The notes under the pieces were generated by a model. That model saw nothing but the letters and a program-made list of their open reading frames with translations, searched no databases and was not told the origin of the DNA. Positions 40,495-49,262 of a stretch of 64,000 nucleotides of DNA are shown one piece after another. This DNA comes from Streptomyces sp. SID13726 (GTDB lineage: Bacteria > Actinomycetota > Actinomycetes > Streptomycetales > Streptomycetaceae). The position numbers and the translations under genes are program-made. The stretch's first letter is position 1. Each line of letters opens with the position of its first letter. The stretch covers positions 21,480-85,479 of the forward strand of contig NZ_JAAGLY010000032.1 of the NCBI RefSeq assembly GCF_010548375.1, read 5' to 3'.

Positions 40495-42039
40495 TCAGGA
40501 GCAGACGGTGCCCGCCGCCGGTACCTTCCCGGTCAGGAGATAGCCGTTCACCGCGTCCAGGACGCACTTGTTCTTGCTGTCGTACGCCCCGTGCCCCTGC
40601 CCCTTGTACGTCAGCTCGACCCCGACGCCCTCACCGAGCGCCTCCACCATCTTGCGGGCGCCCTCGTACGGGGTGGCCGGGTCGCCGGTGTTGCCGACGA
40701 CGAGGATCGGCGCCGAGCCGGCCGCGCTCACGTCGGGATGGTCGGCGGCGCCCGCCACCGCCCAGTCGGTGCAGCTCACCATCGACCAGGCCAGGAAGTC
40801 GCCGAACAGCGGGGAGGCGGCACGGAACTCGGGCAGCCGCCGCTCCACGTCGGCCGCGGTGTACCGGGGCTTGTCGTCGGCGCAGTTGATGGAGATGTTG
40901 GCCGCGGTGATGTTGCTGTACTCGCCGTTGTCGCTCCGCCCGTTCATCGAGTCGGACAACAGCATCAGGACCCGGCCGTCGCCGTCGTAGGCCTGCTCCA
41001 GGCCCTCGACGAGGTACTCCCAGAAGTCCTTCGAGTACAGCGACTGCGCGATGCCGTTGGTCGCGGCGGTCTGGGTCAGCAGGCGCCGGCCGATGCCGGG
41101 GATCGGCTTCTTGTCGAGGTCCGCGAGCAGCTTGGCGATGCGGCTCTTGACGTCCTGCGCGGTGTCGCCGACAGGGCAGTCCTCGGTCTTGGAGGTGCAG
41201 TCCTCGGCGAAGTTGTCGAGCGCGAGCTGGAAGCCCTCGGCCTGTCCGAGCGAGCCCTGCTCGCTGGTCTGCGTCGGGTCGACCACCCCGTCGAAGACCG
41301 CGCGGCCCACGTTCTTCGGGAACAGGTGGGCGTAGACACCGCCGAGTTCGGTGCCGTACGAGATGCCGAAGTAGTGCAGTTTCCGGTCGCCGAGGACCTG
41401 GCGCATCAGGTCCATGTCGCGGGCCGCGTCGGTGGTGCGCACATGCGGCAGCGTCTTCTTGGAGTTGTCCTCGCAGGCCGCGTTGAACTCCTTGGTGTTG
41501 TCCATCAGAGCGGTGCGCTCGGCCGAGTCGTCCGGGGTCCAGTCCTGCTCGAAGTACACGTCGAGCTGAGGGTCGTTCAGGCACTCCACGGGCGCGCTGC
41601 GGCCGACCCCGCGCGGGTCGAAGCTCACCAGGTCGTAGCGGGTGCGCAGTGTCGCGTAGTCGGTGCCGAAGGCGGGCAGTGTGGTGACGCCCGAGCCGCC
41701 GGGGCCGCCGAAGTTGAAGACGAGCGAGCCGATGCGCCGGTCGGCGGAGCCGCTGGCCTTCGCCCGGACCAGCGCGATGCCGATCGTGTCGCCCTTGGGC
41801 TTCGCCCAGTCCAGGGGCGCCTTCATGGTGGCGCACTGCCAGGTGTCGCCGCCGGGGAGCGGCGACGGCGCGTCACCGCCGCCCTCCGCCTGCGACGGGG
41901 CCGGGCAGTCCTTCCAGCTGAGTTTCTGCGCCGACAGGTCCTCGTCCTTGGAGTCGTCGCCGCAGCCGGCCAGCGTGCAGGACAGCAGCAGGGCGGTCGC
42001 GGTCAGGGCGGCGGCACGCAGTCGAGGGGGTTTCGGCAT
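40495..42039 (-). CDS. Secreted tripeptidyl-aminopeptidase-like lipoprotein (paralogue)
   Basis: A 514-residue paralogue of the preceding gene: lipobox LAGC (Cys near residue 26), LVFNFGGPGGSGVTTLP, nucleophile elbow YFGISYGTELGG, GNTGDPATPYEGARKM and GHGAYDSKNKC. Extra Cys residues compared with its twin (CEDNSKK, CTSKTEDC) suggest additional disulfides. Both genes run in the same direction with a 137-base gap, so they probably have separate promoters. Substrate preference may have diverged. Confidence 0.9.
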   Translation of the reverse strand: MPKPPRLRAAALTATALLLSCTLAGCGDDSKDEDLSAQKLSWKDCPAPSQAEGGGDAPSPLPGGDTWQCATMKAPLDWAKPKGDTIGIALVRAKASGSADRRIGSLVFNFGGPGGSGVTTLPAFGTDYATLRTRYDLVSFDPRGVGRSAPVECLNDPQLDVYFEQDWTPDDSAERTALMDNTKEFNAACEDNSKKTLPHVRTTDAARDMDLMRQVLGDRKLHYFGISYGTELGGVYAHLFPKNVGRAVFDGVVDPTQTSEQGSLGQAEGFQLALDNFAEDCTSKTEDCPVGDTAQDVKSRIAKLLADLDKKPIPGIGRRLLTQTAATNGIAQSLYSKDFWEYLVEGLEQAYDGDGRVLMLLSDSMNGRSDNGEYSNITAANISINCADDKPRYTAADVERRLPEFRAASPLFGDFLAWSMVSCTDWAVAGAADHPDVSAAGSAPILVVGNTGDPATPYEGARKMVEALGEGVGVELTYKGQGHGAYDSKNKCVLDAVNGYLLTGKVPAAGTVCS

Positions 42040-42092
42040 GACCCCATCCTGCGGTCACGCGCGCGGAGATGCTCGGGGCGCGAGCCGTACGA

Positions 42093-42155
42093 GGTACGTG
42101 GTGCGGAACAGGCGGTACGTGGTGCGGAACAGGCGGTACGAGGCGCGGAACAGGT
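42093..42155. repeat. Three tandem 21-bp repeats
   Basis: Units at 42093-42113, 42114-42134 and 42135-42155. The first two are identical (starting GGTACGTGGTGCGGAACAGG); the third differs at three positions. They fill the gap between a peptidase gene start and the 3' end of the large membrane protein gene. Confidence 0.85.
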
Positions 42156-42163
42156 GCCGTGCG

Positions 42164-44863
42164 CTACAGCGCGCCCTTGCGCGAGAGATGGTTGAAGGCC
42201 AGCCAGCCCGGCAGCACCGGCAGCCACAGCGTCAGCAGACGGAACAGCAGGACGGCCGGGGCGGCGACCTCCTTGGGCAGGCCCACGGCGATCAGACCGA
42301 CCGTCAGAGTCGCCTCCACGGCGCCCACGCCGCCCGGCGTCGGGGCGGCCGAGCCGAGCGCGTTGCCCGCAAGGAAGACGACGGCGACGCTGGCGATGCT
42401 GAGCGAGGTCGACTCGTCGCCGAACGCGCGGATCGACGCGTCCAGGCACATCACGAAGCAGGCCGTCAGCAGCAGCATGCCGCCGATGCCGGTGACCAGC
42501 TTCTGCGGCCGCTGGAGCACGTCCAGCATGCGCGGCACGACACCCGCGAACAGCGACCTCACGCGCGTGACGACGAACTTCCTGAGGAACGGCACCGAGG
42601 TGACCACCAGCACCAGCACCGCCACCGTCAGCAGACCGGCGATGACCGTCCGGGACGGCGACAGCGACGGTGTCTTCTCGGTGCCGGTCAGATAGCCGAA
42701 GGACAGCAGCATCACGATGTGGCAGCCCAGCCCGAACAGCTGCGAGGCGCCGACGCTCGCCACCGCGAGGCCCGGCCGCACGCCCTGGCGTTGCAGGAAG
42801 CGCGTGTTGAGGGCCACGCCGCCCACCGCGGCCGGTGCGACGATCTTCACGAACGAACCGGCGACCTGGGCCGCGACCGTCCGCAGGAACCCGACCCGCT
42901 CGGGCACGAAGCCGAGCAGCGCCATGGCCGCGGCGAAGTAGCTGGCCGCAGAGAACAGCACGGCCGCGGCGACCCAGCCCCACTCGGCGTTGGCGACGAG
43001 CGGCCCGAACTCGATGTGGGTGAGCTGCGTCAGCAGGAAGTACGCGCCGAAGGCGCCGGCGATGAAGCTGATCAGCGTGCGCGGCTTCACCCGCTCCAGT
43101 CGGGCCGGTTCGACCGGGGCCTGCGGCCGGATCAGCAGCACCTCGTGGCGGATCTGGGTCAGCAGATCCTCCTCGCGGGCTTCCTCCAGGGCCTCGTCGA
43201 TGGCCCGCTTCTCGGCCCGCGCCTCCGCCTTGACGGTCTTCTTGTCGGGCTTCTCCAGTACCGGCCTGGTGTCCTCGGTCGCCTCCTCCAGGCGGTCCTG
43301 CTTGGCCTGCCGGGACGCCTCCAGGACCGCCTCGCGCTCGCGCTGCGCCCGTTCCCTGGCGAGTCTGCGCAGCGTCGCGCGCGTGGAGCGCGTCAACGCG
43401 ATCGGCTGGAGCATCGGAAGGCAGTCGGCCACCGCGTCGGGGCCGAGGACGTCGACCGCCGAGGCCACCGCCCGCTCCGCGCCCGCCAGCAGCCCCAGGG
43501 TCGTCACGAGCTGGGCGACGTCCATGCGCAGCAGCAGGGTGCTGGCCGCGATCTCGCCGCCGCGCAGGTCGGTGAGGATCACCGCGCCGGAACGATCCAC
43601 CAAGATCGCGTCACCCGCGAGCCTGCGGTGTGCGATGCGCCGTGACTGGAGGGCCTGCACCTGGCGCCAGGTGTTGCGCAGCAGTTCGTCGGTGATCTCG
43701 TCCTCGGCCAGCGACTCCAGCGTGCGCCCGCCGGTGTGCTCGTAGACGAGCATCACCGCGTCCGGGCCGAGTTCGGAGGTGGCGATCAGCTTGGGCGCGT
43801 TGGCACCGGCCGCGATGGCCGCGTAGGCGAGCAGGGCCTCCTGCTCCAGCGCCTGGCGCAGCGACTGGAGGCTGCTGCGGGTGGCGAAGCCGCGCAGGGT
43901 GAGGTTGCGCCACACGCGGTAGAAGAAGCCCTGCGCCTGCTGCTCCCGGTCGACGACCGTCACGTCCAGCGGGCGGCCGTCCTCCAGGGTGACGAAATAG
44001 CGCCGGCCCCGGTCGCCGTTCTCCGCGGACTCCAGCGCCTCCTCGCGGGCCGCGCCGACCGGGTGGAAACCGACGGTCCTGAGGCCCGCCATGAGCGTCT
44101 GCCCGGTGGGCCGGACGTTGGGGGAGCCGACGGCGTACAGCGTGCCGTAGGCGACCGTCCAGCCGATCAGCACCGTCAGGATGATCGAGAACGGGGTGGT
44201 GTAGCCGGTGACGAGCATCGAGAACGCGTCGAGGCACAGCACGATCCACAGCACCGCACGCCAGCGCGGCCTGCGGGACATGCCGACGGCCGTCATATAG
44301 GCGATGACGGGCGCCAGATAGCCGTGCACGGGGTCGGTGAGGGCGTGGATGTCACCGGGGGAGGGCTGGGTGAGCGCCTCCTGGATCGAGTCGGGGGCGC
44401 CCTTGGCGACCCACAGGTCGGTGGCGAGCGTCACACCGTGGGCCAGGACCGCGGCGAGCACGCCGTCGGCGATCCGCAGCCCGTCGCGCTTGATCAGCCG
44501 CTCGATCGCGAACGCGACCGGGACCAGGAGGATCGCGATGCTGGAGGCCAGGCCTGCGATCTTGATCAGCAGATCGGGTGCCTGGCCGGTGCCCTTGTTG
44601 ATGTCCTGTTCGAGGCCCGAGGTGGTGCCGTGCGCGAACGCGGCGATCGCCAGCAGGACGACGACGGCGAGTACGCCGACCAGCAGCCGCATCAGGTCGG
44701 AGGGCCGGTGCACGCGCGCGGGGAGCAGCGGCTCGTCGCCCTCCACCTCGTCGGCGTGCGCCTCTTCGTCGACGCACGTCTCCTCGGCCTCGGCGGCGTC
44801 CGGGCGCGACGAAGCGTCAGAGGTGCTCTCGGCGTCCTCCGGGTGCACACCCTGTGGCTTCAT
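42164..44863 (-). CDS. Large membrane protein: pseudokinase-like domain fused to lysyl-PG-synthase/flippase-type membrane domain
   Basis: An 899-residue protein with four parts: an acidic disordered start; about six membrane helices (residues 60-250); a soluble kinase-like domain (about 270-490) in which the catalytic loop reads HRRLAGDAI and the metal motif LTDLRGG, so the usual HRD/DFG residues are degenerate; a charged coiled coil (about 505-580, REREAVLEASRQAKQDRLEE); and a C-terminal UPF0104/LPG_synthase_TM domain with about eight helices (SAAPTPGGVGAVEATLTVGL). The last is the lipid-flipping part of MprF. The ATG at 44863 follows AAGAGACG. It is probably involved in lipid transport or wall homeostasis (inference). 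Confidence 0.88.
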   Translation of the reverse strand: MKPQGVHPEDAESTSDASSRPDAAEAEETCVDEEAHADEVEGDEPLLPARVHRPSDLMRLLVGVLAVVVLLAIAAFAHGTTSGLEQDINKGTGQAPDLLIKIAGLASSIAILLVPVAFAIERLIKRDGLRIADGVLAAVLAHGVTLATDLWVAKGAPDSIQEALTQPSPGDIHALTDPVHGYLAPVIAYMTAVGMSRRPRWRAVLWIVLCLDAFSMLVTGYTTPFSIILTVLIGWTVAYGTLYAVGSPNVRPTGQTLMAGLRTVGFHPVGAAREEALESAENGDRGRRYFVTLEDGRPLDVTVVDREQQAQGFFYRVWRNLTLRGFATRSSLQSLRQALEQEALLAYAAIAAGANAPKLIATSELGPDAVMLVYEHTGGRTLESLAEDEITDELLRNTWRQVQALQSRRIAHRRLAGDAILVDRSGAVILTDLRGGEIAASTLLLRMDVAQLVTTLGLLAGAERAVASAVDVLGPDAVADCLPMLQPIALTRSTRATLRRLARERAQREREAVLEASRQAKQDRLEEATEDTRPVLEKPDKKTVKAEARAEKRAIDEALEEAREEDLLTQIRHEVLLIRPQAPVEPARLERVKPRTLISFIAGAFGAYFLLTQLTHIEFGPLVANAEWGWVAAAVLFSAASYFAAAMALLGFVPERVGFLRTVAAQVAGSFVKIVAPAAVGGVALNTRFLQRQGVRPGLAVASVGASQLFGLGCHIVMLLSFGYLTGTEKTPSLSPSRTVIAGLLTVAVLVLVVTSVPFLRKFVVTRVRSLFAGVVPRMLDVLQRPQKLVTGIGGMLLLTACFVMCLDASIRAFGDESTSLSIASVAVVFLAGNALGSAAPTPGGVGAVEATLTVGLIAVGLPKEVAAPAVLLFRLLTLWLPVLPGWLAFNHLSRKGAL

Positions 44864-45049
44864 CGTCTCTTCTTGATCTCGTATCACCAGTCACCGCCCG
44901 CACGATGGTGGCATGCCCCACCGACACACGGAGGTGTCAGGGTGCACCTGCGGGGGCGCACAGTCTGCCGGAAGCGCCGTCCATGGGCGAGGGATACGCA
45001 CGGTCGCGAGCCCGTCACATTGTCGGTGGGGTGGGGCAGGATGGGGCGG

Positions 45050-45436
45050 ATGAGCGAGCAGAGCCTTCCTCACGACGCCCGCCCGGAGTACGCGGACACG
45101 CTGCCGGAGTACGCCGAGCGGGTCCTCGACGTGGCCGAACGCATTCCGCCCGGGCGCGTCATGACGTACGGCGACGTCGCCGAGTGGCTGGAGGAGGGCG
45201 GACCGCGTCAGGTGGGCCGGGTGATGGCCCTGTACGGCGGGGCCGTCCCCTGGTGGCGTGTCGTCCGCGCGGACGGCGCCCTGCTTCCCGGGCACGAACT
45301 GCGGGCCCTCGACCAGTACCGGGCCGAGGGCACGCCCCTGAAGGAGGCGAGCCGGGCCGCCGAGGGCCATCTGCCGCGCCTCGACATGAGACGGGCGCGC
45401 TGGGACGGCGGCGATCGTGCGGAGGGTCACACCTGA
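45050..45436 (+). CDS. Alkyltransferase-like (ATL) DNA-repair protein
   Basis: A 128-residue member of the MGMT fold: YAERVLDVAERIPPGRVMTYGDVAEWLEEGGPRQVGRVMALYGGAVPWWRVVRADG. The alkyl-accepting Cys of MGMT (PCHR) is replaced by Trp (PWWR), which defines ATL proteins: they bind and flip O6-alkylguanine and hand it to nucleotide-excision repair. The RQVGRVMALYGG segment is the DNA-binding helix with the Arg finger. Two possible starts, ATG at 45041 and 45050; I chose the second. It precedes adnA, in agreement with the mycobacterial order (Rv3204 next to Rv3202c). Confidence 0.9.
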   Translation: MSEQSLPHDARPEYADTLPEYAERVLDVAERIPPGRVMTYGDVAEWLEEGGPRQVGRVMALYGGAVPWWRVVRADGALLPGHELRALDQYRAEGTPLKEASRAAEGHLPRLDMRRARWDGGDRAEGHT

Positions 45437-45583
45437 CAGCTTCCGGCATCCCCCGGGCGCAGGGGCACCCTGACGCCCGTACGGGGGAAACGGGGCACGT
45501 CCGTGGCATGACGTACGTTCGTGGGGTGAGGGGCGTGCGGGTCGCGAGCGTCGCGTGGGACGTACGGGCCACGCGGGAAGAAT

Positions 45584-45600
45584 CGGAAGCCCTGCTTCCG
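45584..45600. promoter_or_regulatory. Inverted repeat upstream of adnA
   Basis: CGGAAGC-CCT-GCTTCCG in the 275-base gap between the ATL gene and adnA, 112 bases before the adnA start. No SOS (GAAC-N4-GTTC) box was found in this gap. Confidence 0.35.
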
Positions 45601-45711
45601 CACCGGGCGTCGGCGTAGCGTCGGCGGCACACGTCCCCCTCATCCCCCGTCCACCGCCCTCCACGCGCGGCGGGCCGCCCAACAGCACACCCACCAGGAC
45701 CGGCGAACCAC

Positions 45712-48700
45712 GTGAGCTCCTCTTCCTCCACCAGGCGCCTGTCGCACCCCCAGGTGCGACAGGGGACCCGTGGCGCTTACCGGCTGGTCCGTACCCCGCC
45801 GGCCCGTGTGGCTCCCCCTCGTCTGGACGCCGCCCAGCGCGCGGTGGTTGAGCACGGCACCGGCCCGCTGCTCGTCCTCGCAGGTCCGGGTACCGGGAAG
45901 ACCACCACGCTCGTCGAGTCGGTGGCGTCACGCATCGCCCGTGGCGGGGACCCCGCGCGCGTGCTCGTGCTGACGTTCAGCCGCAAGGCGGCCGTCGAGC
46001 TCCGCGACCGCATGGCCCTGCGCACCGGAGCGGCCCGCGCCCCGCAGGCGACGACCTTCCACTCCTTCTGCTACGCCCTCGTCCGCGCCCACCAGGACAG
46101 CGACCTGTTCGTCGAGCCGCTGCGGCTGCTGTCCGGACCCGAGCAGGACGTCGCCGTACGTGAACTGCTCGCGGGCCAGCCCGACCTGGAGCGGCTCGGC
46201 CTCGCCCATGTGCGCTGGCCGGACGAGCTGCGCGCCTGCCTGACCACCCGCGGCTTCGCCGACGAGGTCCGCGCGGTCCTCGCCCGCAGCCGCGAACTGG
46301 GCCTCGGACCGGACGCCCTGGACGCCTTCGCCCACCGCATCGGCCGCCCCGACTGGCGGGCCGCGGCCGCCTTCCTCGCCGAGTACCTCGACGTCCTCGA
46401 TCTCCAGGGCGTCCTCGACTACGCCGAACTGGTCCACCGCGCGGTCCTCCTCGCCCGCCGCCCCGAGGTCGCCGCGCGACTCGCCGCGCAGTACGACGCC
46501 GTGTTCGTCGACGAGTACCAGGACACCGACCCGGCCCAGGTACGGCTGCTGCAGGCCCTGGCCGGCGGCGGCCGCACCCTCGTCGCGTACGGCGACCCCG
46601 ACCAGTCGATCTACGCGTTCCGCGGCGCGGACGTGAACGGCATCCTCGACTTCCCGCACGCCTTCCCGCGCGCGGACGGCCGCCTGGCCCCGGTCGAGGT
46701 GCTGCGCGTCTCCCGCCGCTCCGGCACCGAGCTCCTCGCCGCGACCCGGCTGGTCACCCAGCGCATGCCGCTGACCCGGCTGCCTGCGGACAAGGTCCGC
46801 GCCCACCGCGAACTCGCCCCGGTCCGGGACGGGGGGCGCGTGGAGGTCTACACGTACCCGACGTCCGGCACCGAACTGGACAACATCGCGGACATCCTGC
46901 GCCGGGCCCACCTGGAGGACGGCGTCCCGTGGGGCGAGATGGCCGTCCTGCTGCGCGCCGGGTCCCGCACGATCCCGACGGTGCGGCGCGCGCTCACCGC
47001 GGCCGGGGTCCCGCTGGACATCGACGGCGACGATCTGGCCCTGCGGCACGAGCCTGCGGTGGCGCCGTTGCTGACGGCGCTTCGGGCGGTGGCGGTGGCG
47101 GCAGCGGAGGCGGCGGGGAGTGCCGTACGGCCTGAAAAGGTACGGCCTGAAGAGGTACGGCACGACGAGCCGGGGTCCGACGAGTCGCGCCCCGACGAGG
47201 CCGCCGTCGCCGAGGAGCCGCACTCGGACGAGGAAGCCGCCCCCGAAGACCCCCCGCCCGACACCTCCTGGCTCGACACCGAGACCGCCCTCACCCTTCT
47301 CACCTCCCCCCTCGCCGGCCTGGACGCCGCCGACCTGCGCCGTCTCGGGCGTGCTCTGCGGGACGAGGAGCGGGCCGGCGGCAACGCCCTGCCGCCGCCC
47401 TCGGACGAACTGCTCGCGCGGGCCCTCGCCGAGCCTGAGCGGCTGGCCGTGCACGACCCGGTGTACGCGCGCGGTGCCCAGCGGCTCGGCGCGCTGCTCG
47501 GGAAGGCCCGTGAGCGCCTGGCGGGCGGCGGCAGTGCCGAGGAGGCGCTGTGGGACCTGTGGGAGGGCACACCGTGGCCCGGGCGTCTGGAGCGGGCCGC
47601 CCGGCGCGGTGGCGCGGCGGGACGCAACGCGGACCGTGACCTCGACGCGGTCTGCGCGCTGTTCGCGACGGCCGCGCGCGCGGAGGAGCGCACCGGGGGC
47701 CGGGGTGCACTGAACTTCCTGGAGGAGATCGACTCCGAGGACATCGCCGCCGACACCCTCACCCGGCGTGCCGTCCGCCCCGACGCCGTCCGCCTGATGA
47801 CCGCGCACCGCTCCAAGGGCCTGGAGTGGCGCCTGGTCGTCGTCGCCGGCGTCCAGGAGGGCCTGTGGCCGGACCTGCGCCGCCGGGGCTCCCTCCTGGA
47901 GGCCGACCGCATCGGCCGCGACGGACTCGCCGAACCGCTCACCCCGGGCGCCCTGCTCGCCGAGGAGCGCCGCCTGTTCTACGTGGCCGCCACGCGTGCG
48001 CGTGAGCGACTGGTCGTCACCGCGGTGAAGGCCCCCGCCGACGACGGCGACCAGCCCTCCCGCTTCCTGACCGAACTCGGCGTCGAACCCAAGGACGTGA
48101 CGGGCCGCCCGCGCCGCCCGCTGTCCGTCGCCGCCCTGGTCGCCGAGCTCCGCGCCACCACCGTCGACCCGCGCGTCTCCGACACCCTCAGGGAGGCCGC
48201 CGCGCGGCGACTGGCCAGGCTCGCCGCCCTCGCCGACGAGGACGGCCGCCCGCTCGTGCCCTCGGCCCACCCCTACCGCTGGTGGGGCATGTTCGAGCCG
48301 ACCGAGTCCAAGGTGCCGCTGCGCAACCGCGACCAGCCCGTCGTGCTCTCCGGCAGCGCCCTCGACCAGTTGGCCAACACCTGCGCCCTCCAGTGGTTCC
48401 TGGGCCGCGAGGTGAAGGCCGACGCGCCCGCGACGGTCGCCCAGGGCTTCGGCAACGTCGTGCACGTCCTGGCCGACGAGGTCGCCTCCGGGCACACCCC
48501 GGCCGACCTCGCCGTCCTTATGGAGCGCCTCGACTCCGTGTGGAACGCGCTCGCCTTCGACGCGCCCTGGAAGTCGGCGCAGGAGAAGGAGAACGCGCGC
48601 GTGGCGCTCGAACGCTTCCTGAAGTGGCACGTCATGGACCGCACCGGCCGCACGCCGGTGGCCAGCGAGCACGACTTCGACGTCACCCTGGAGGCCGGCG

Positions 48701-49140
48701 AGGTCGAGGTGCGCATCCGCGGCCAGATGGACCGCGTCGAGGCCGACGGCGAGGGACGCGCGTACGTGGTCGACTTCAAGACCGGCAAGCAGCCCGTGAG
48801 TTCCGCCGAGGTGGAGCACCACCCCCAGCTCGCCGTCTACCAGCTCGCCGTCCGCGAGGGCGCCGTCGACGAGGCCTTCGATGGCGTACGGCCCGAACCG
48901 GGCGGTGCCGAACTCGTCCAGCTGCGCCAGGGCGCCCCCAAGCGCGACGGCGGCGAGACCCTGCCCAAGGTGCAGGCCCAGGAGCCGCTGGCGGGGGAGT
49001 GGGTCGGCGACCTGCTCGCCACGGCGGCCGGCAAGGTCCTCGACGAGCGGTTCACACCGAACGCCGGGCAGCACTGCACGCACTGCGCGTTCCGGGCGTC
49101 GTGCAGCGCGCAGCCGGAGGGACGGCACGTGGTGGAGTGA
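45712..49140 (+). CDS. adnA: AdnA-like helicase-nuclease subunit
   Basis: A 1142-residue UvrD-type helicase with a C-terminal RecB-like nuclease. Motor motifs: GPGTGKTT (Walker A near residue 63), TFSRKAA, VDEYQDTDP (motif II), DQSIYAFRGAD, and LMTAHRSKGLEW (motif V). The nuclease domain carries VVDFKTGKQP (D…D-x-K) and four Cys (about 891, 1122, 1125, 1131) in the pattern of an Fe-S-stabilised nuclease. With AdnB it forms the actinobacterial double-strand-break resection machine. An acidic insert of about 60 residues (near 465-525) interrupts the motor. The GTG start has no clear ribosome site. Confidence 0.9.
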   Translation: MSSSSSTRRLSHPQVRQGTRGAYRLVRTPPARVAPPRLDAAQRAVVEHGTGPLLVLAGPGTGKTTTLVESVASRIARGGDPARVLVLTFSRKAAVELRDRMALRTGAARAPQATTFHSFCYALVRAHQDSDLFVEPLRLLSGPEQDVAVRELLAGQPDLERLGLAHVRWPDELRACLTTRGFADEVRAVLARSRELGLGPDALDAFAHRIGRPDWRAAAAFLAEYLDVLDLQGVLDYAELVHRAVLLARRPEVAARLAAQYDAVFVDEYQDTDPAQVRLLQALAGGGRTLVAYGDPDQSIYAFRGADVNGILDFPHAFPRADGRLAPVEVLRVSRRSGTELLAATRLVTQRMPLTRLPADKVRAHRELAPVRDGGRVEVYTYPTSGTELDNIADILRRAHLEDGVPWGEMAVLLRAGSRTIPTVRRALTAAGVPLDIDGDDLALRHEPAVAPLLTALRAVAVAAAEAAGSAVRPEKVRPEEVRHDEPGSDESRPDEAAVAEEPHSDEEAAPEDPPPDTSWLDTETALTLLTSPLAGLDAADLRRLGRALRDEERAGGNALPPPSDELLARALAEPERLAVHDPVYARGAQRLGALLGKARERLAGGGSAEEALWDLWEGTPWPGRLERAARRGGAAGRNADRDLDAVCALFATAARAEERTGGRGALNFLEEIDSEDIAADTLTRRAVRPDAVRLMTAHRSKGLEWRLVVVAGVQEGLWPDLRRRGSLLEADRIGRDGLAEPLTPGALLAEERRLFYVAATRARERLVVTAVKAPADDGDQPSRFLTELGVEPKDVTGRPRRPLSVAALVAELRATTVDPRVSDTLREAAARRLARLAALADEDGRPLVPSAHPYRWWGMFEPTESKVPLRNRDQPVVLSGSALDQLANTCALQWFLGREVKADAPATVAQGFGNVVHVLADEVASGHTPADLAVLMERLDSVWNALAFDAPWKSAQEKENARVALERFLKWHVMDRTGRTPVASEHDFDVTLEAGEVEVRIRGQMDRVEADGEGRAYVVDFKTGKQPVSSAEVEHHPQLAVYQLAVREGAVDEAFDGVRPEPGGAELVQLRQGAPKRDGGETLPKVQAQEPLAGEWVGDLLATAAGKVLDERFTPNAGQHCTHCAFRASCSAQPEGRHVVE

Positions 49141-49262
49141 GGTGGGCATGCCGGTGTGAGCGGTCGCACCTCGGGTGCTGACCTGCGCTTCTTCCGGATC
49201 GGGAGGTCACCCGAGGGGCGATTCGTCCTCCGTTGTCAGTGCGCGCCGCTAGCCTCTCCGAC

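Noticed and set aside
45508..45618. 36-codon plus-strand frame between the ATL gene and adnA
   Set aside because: No ribosome site, Val/Arg-rich sequence with no protein-like pattern; more likely promoter DNA.
45928..49149. Long minus-strand open frame opposite adnA
   Set aside because: Shadow of adnA; no motif or ribosome site.
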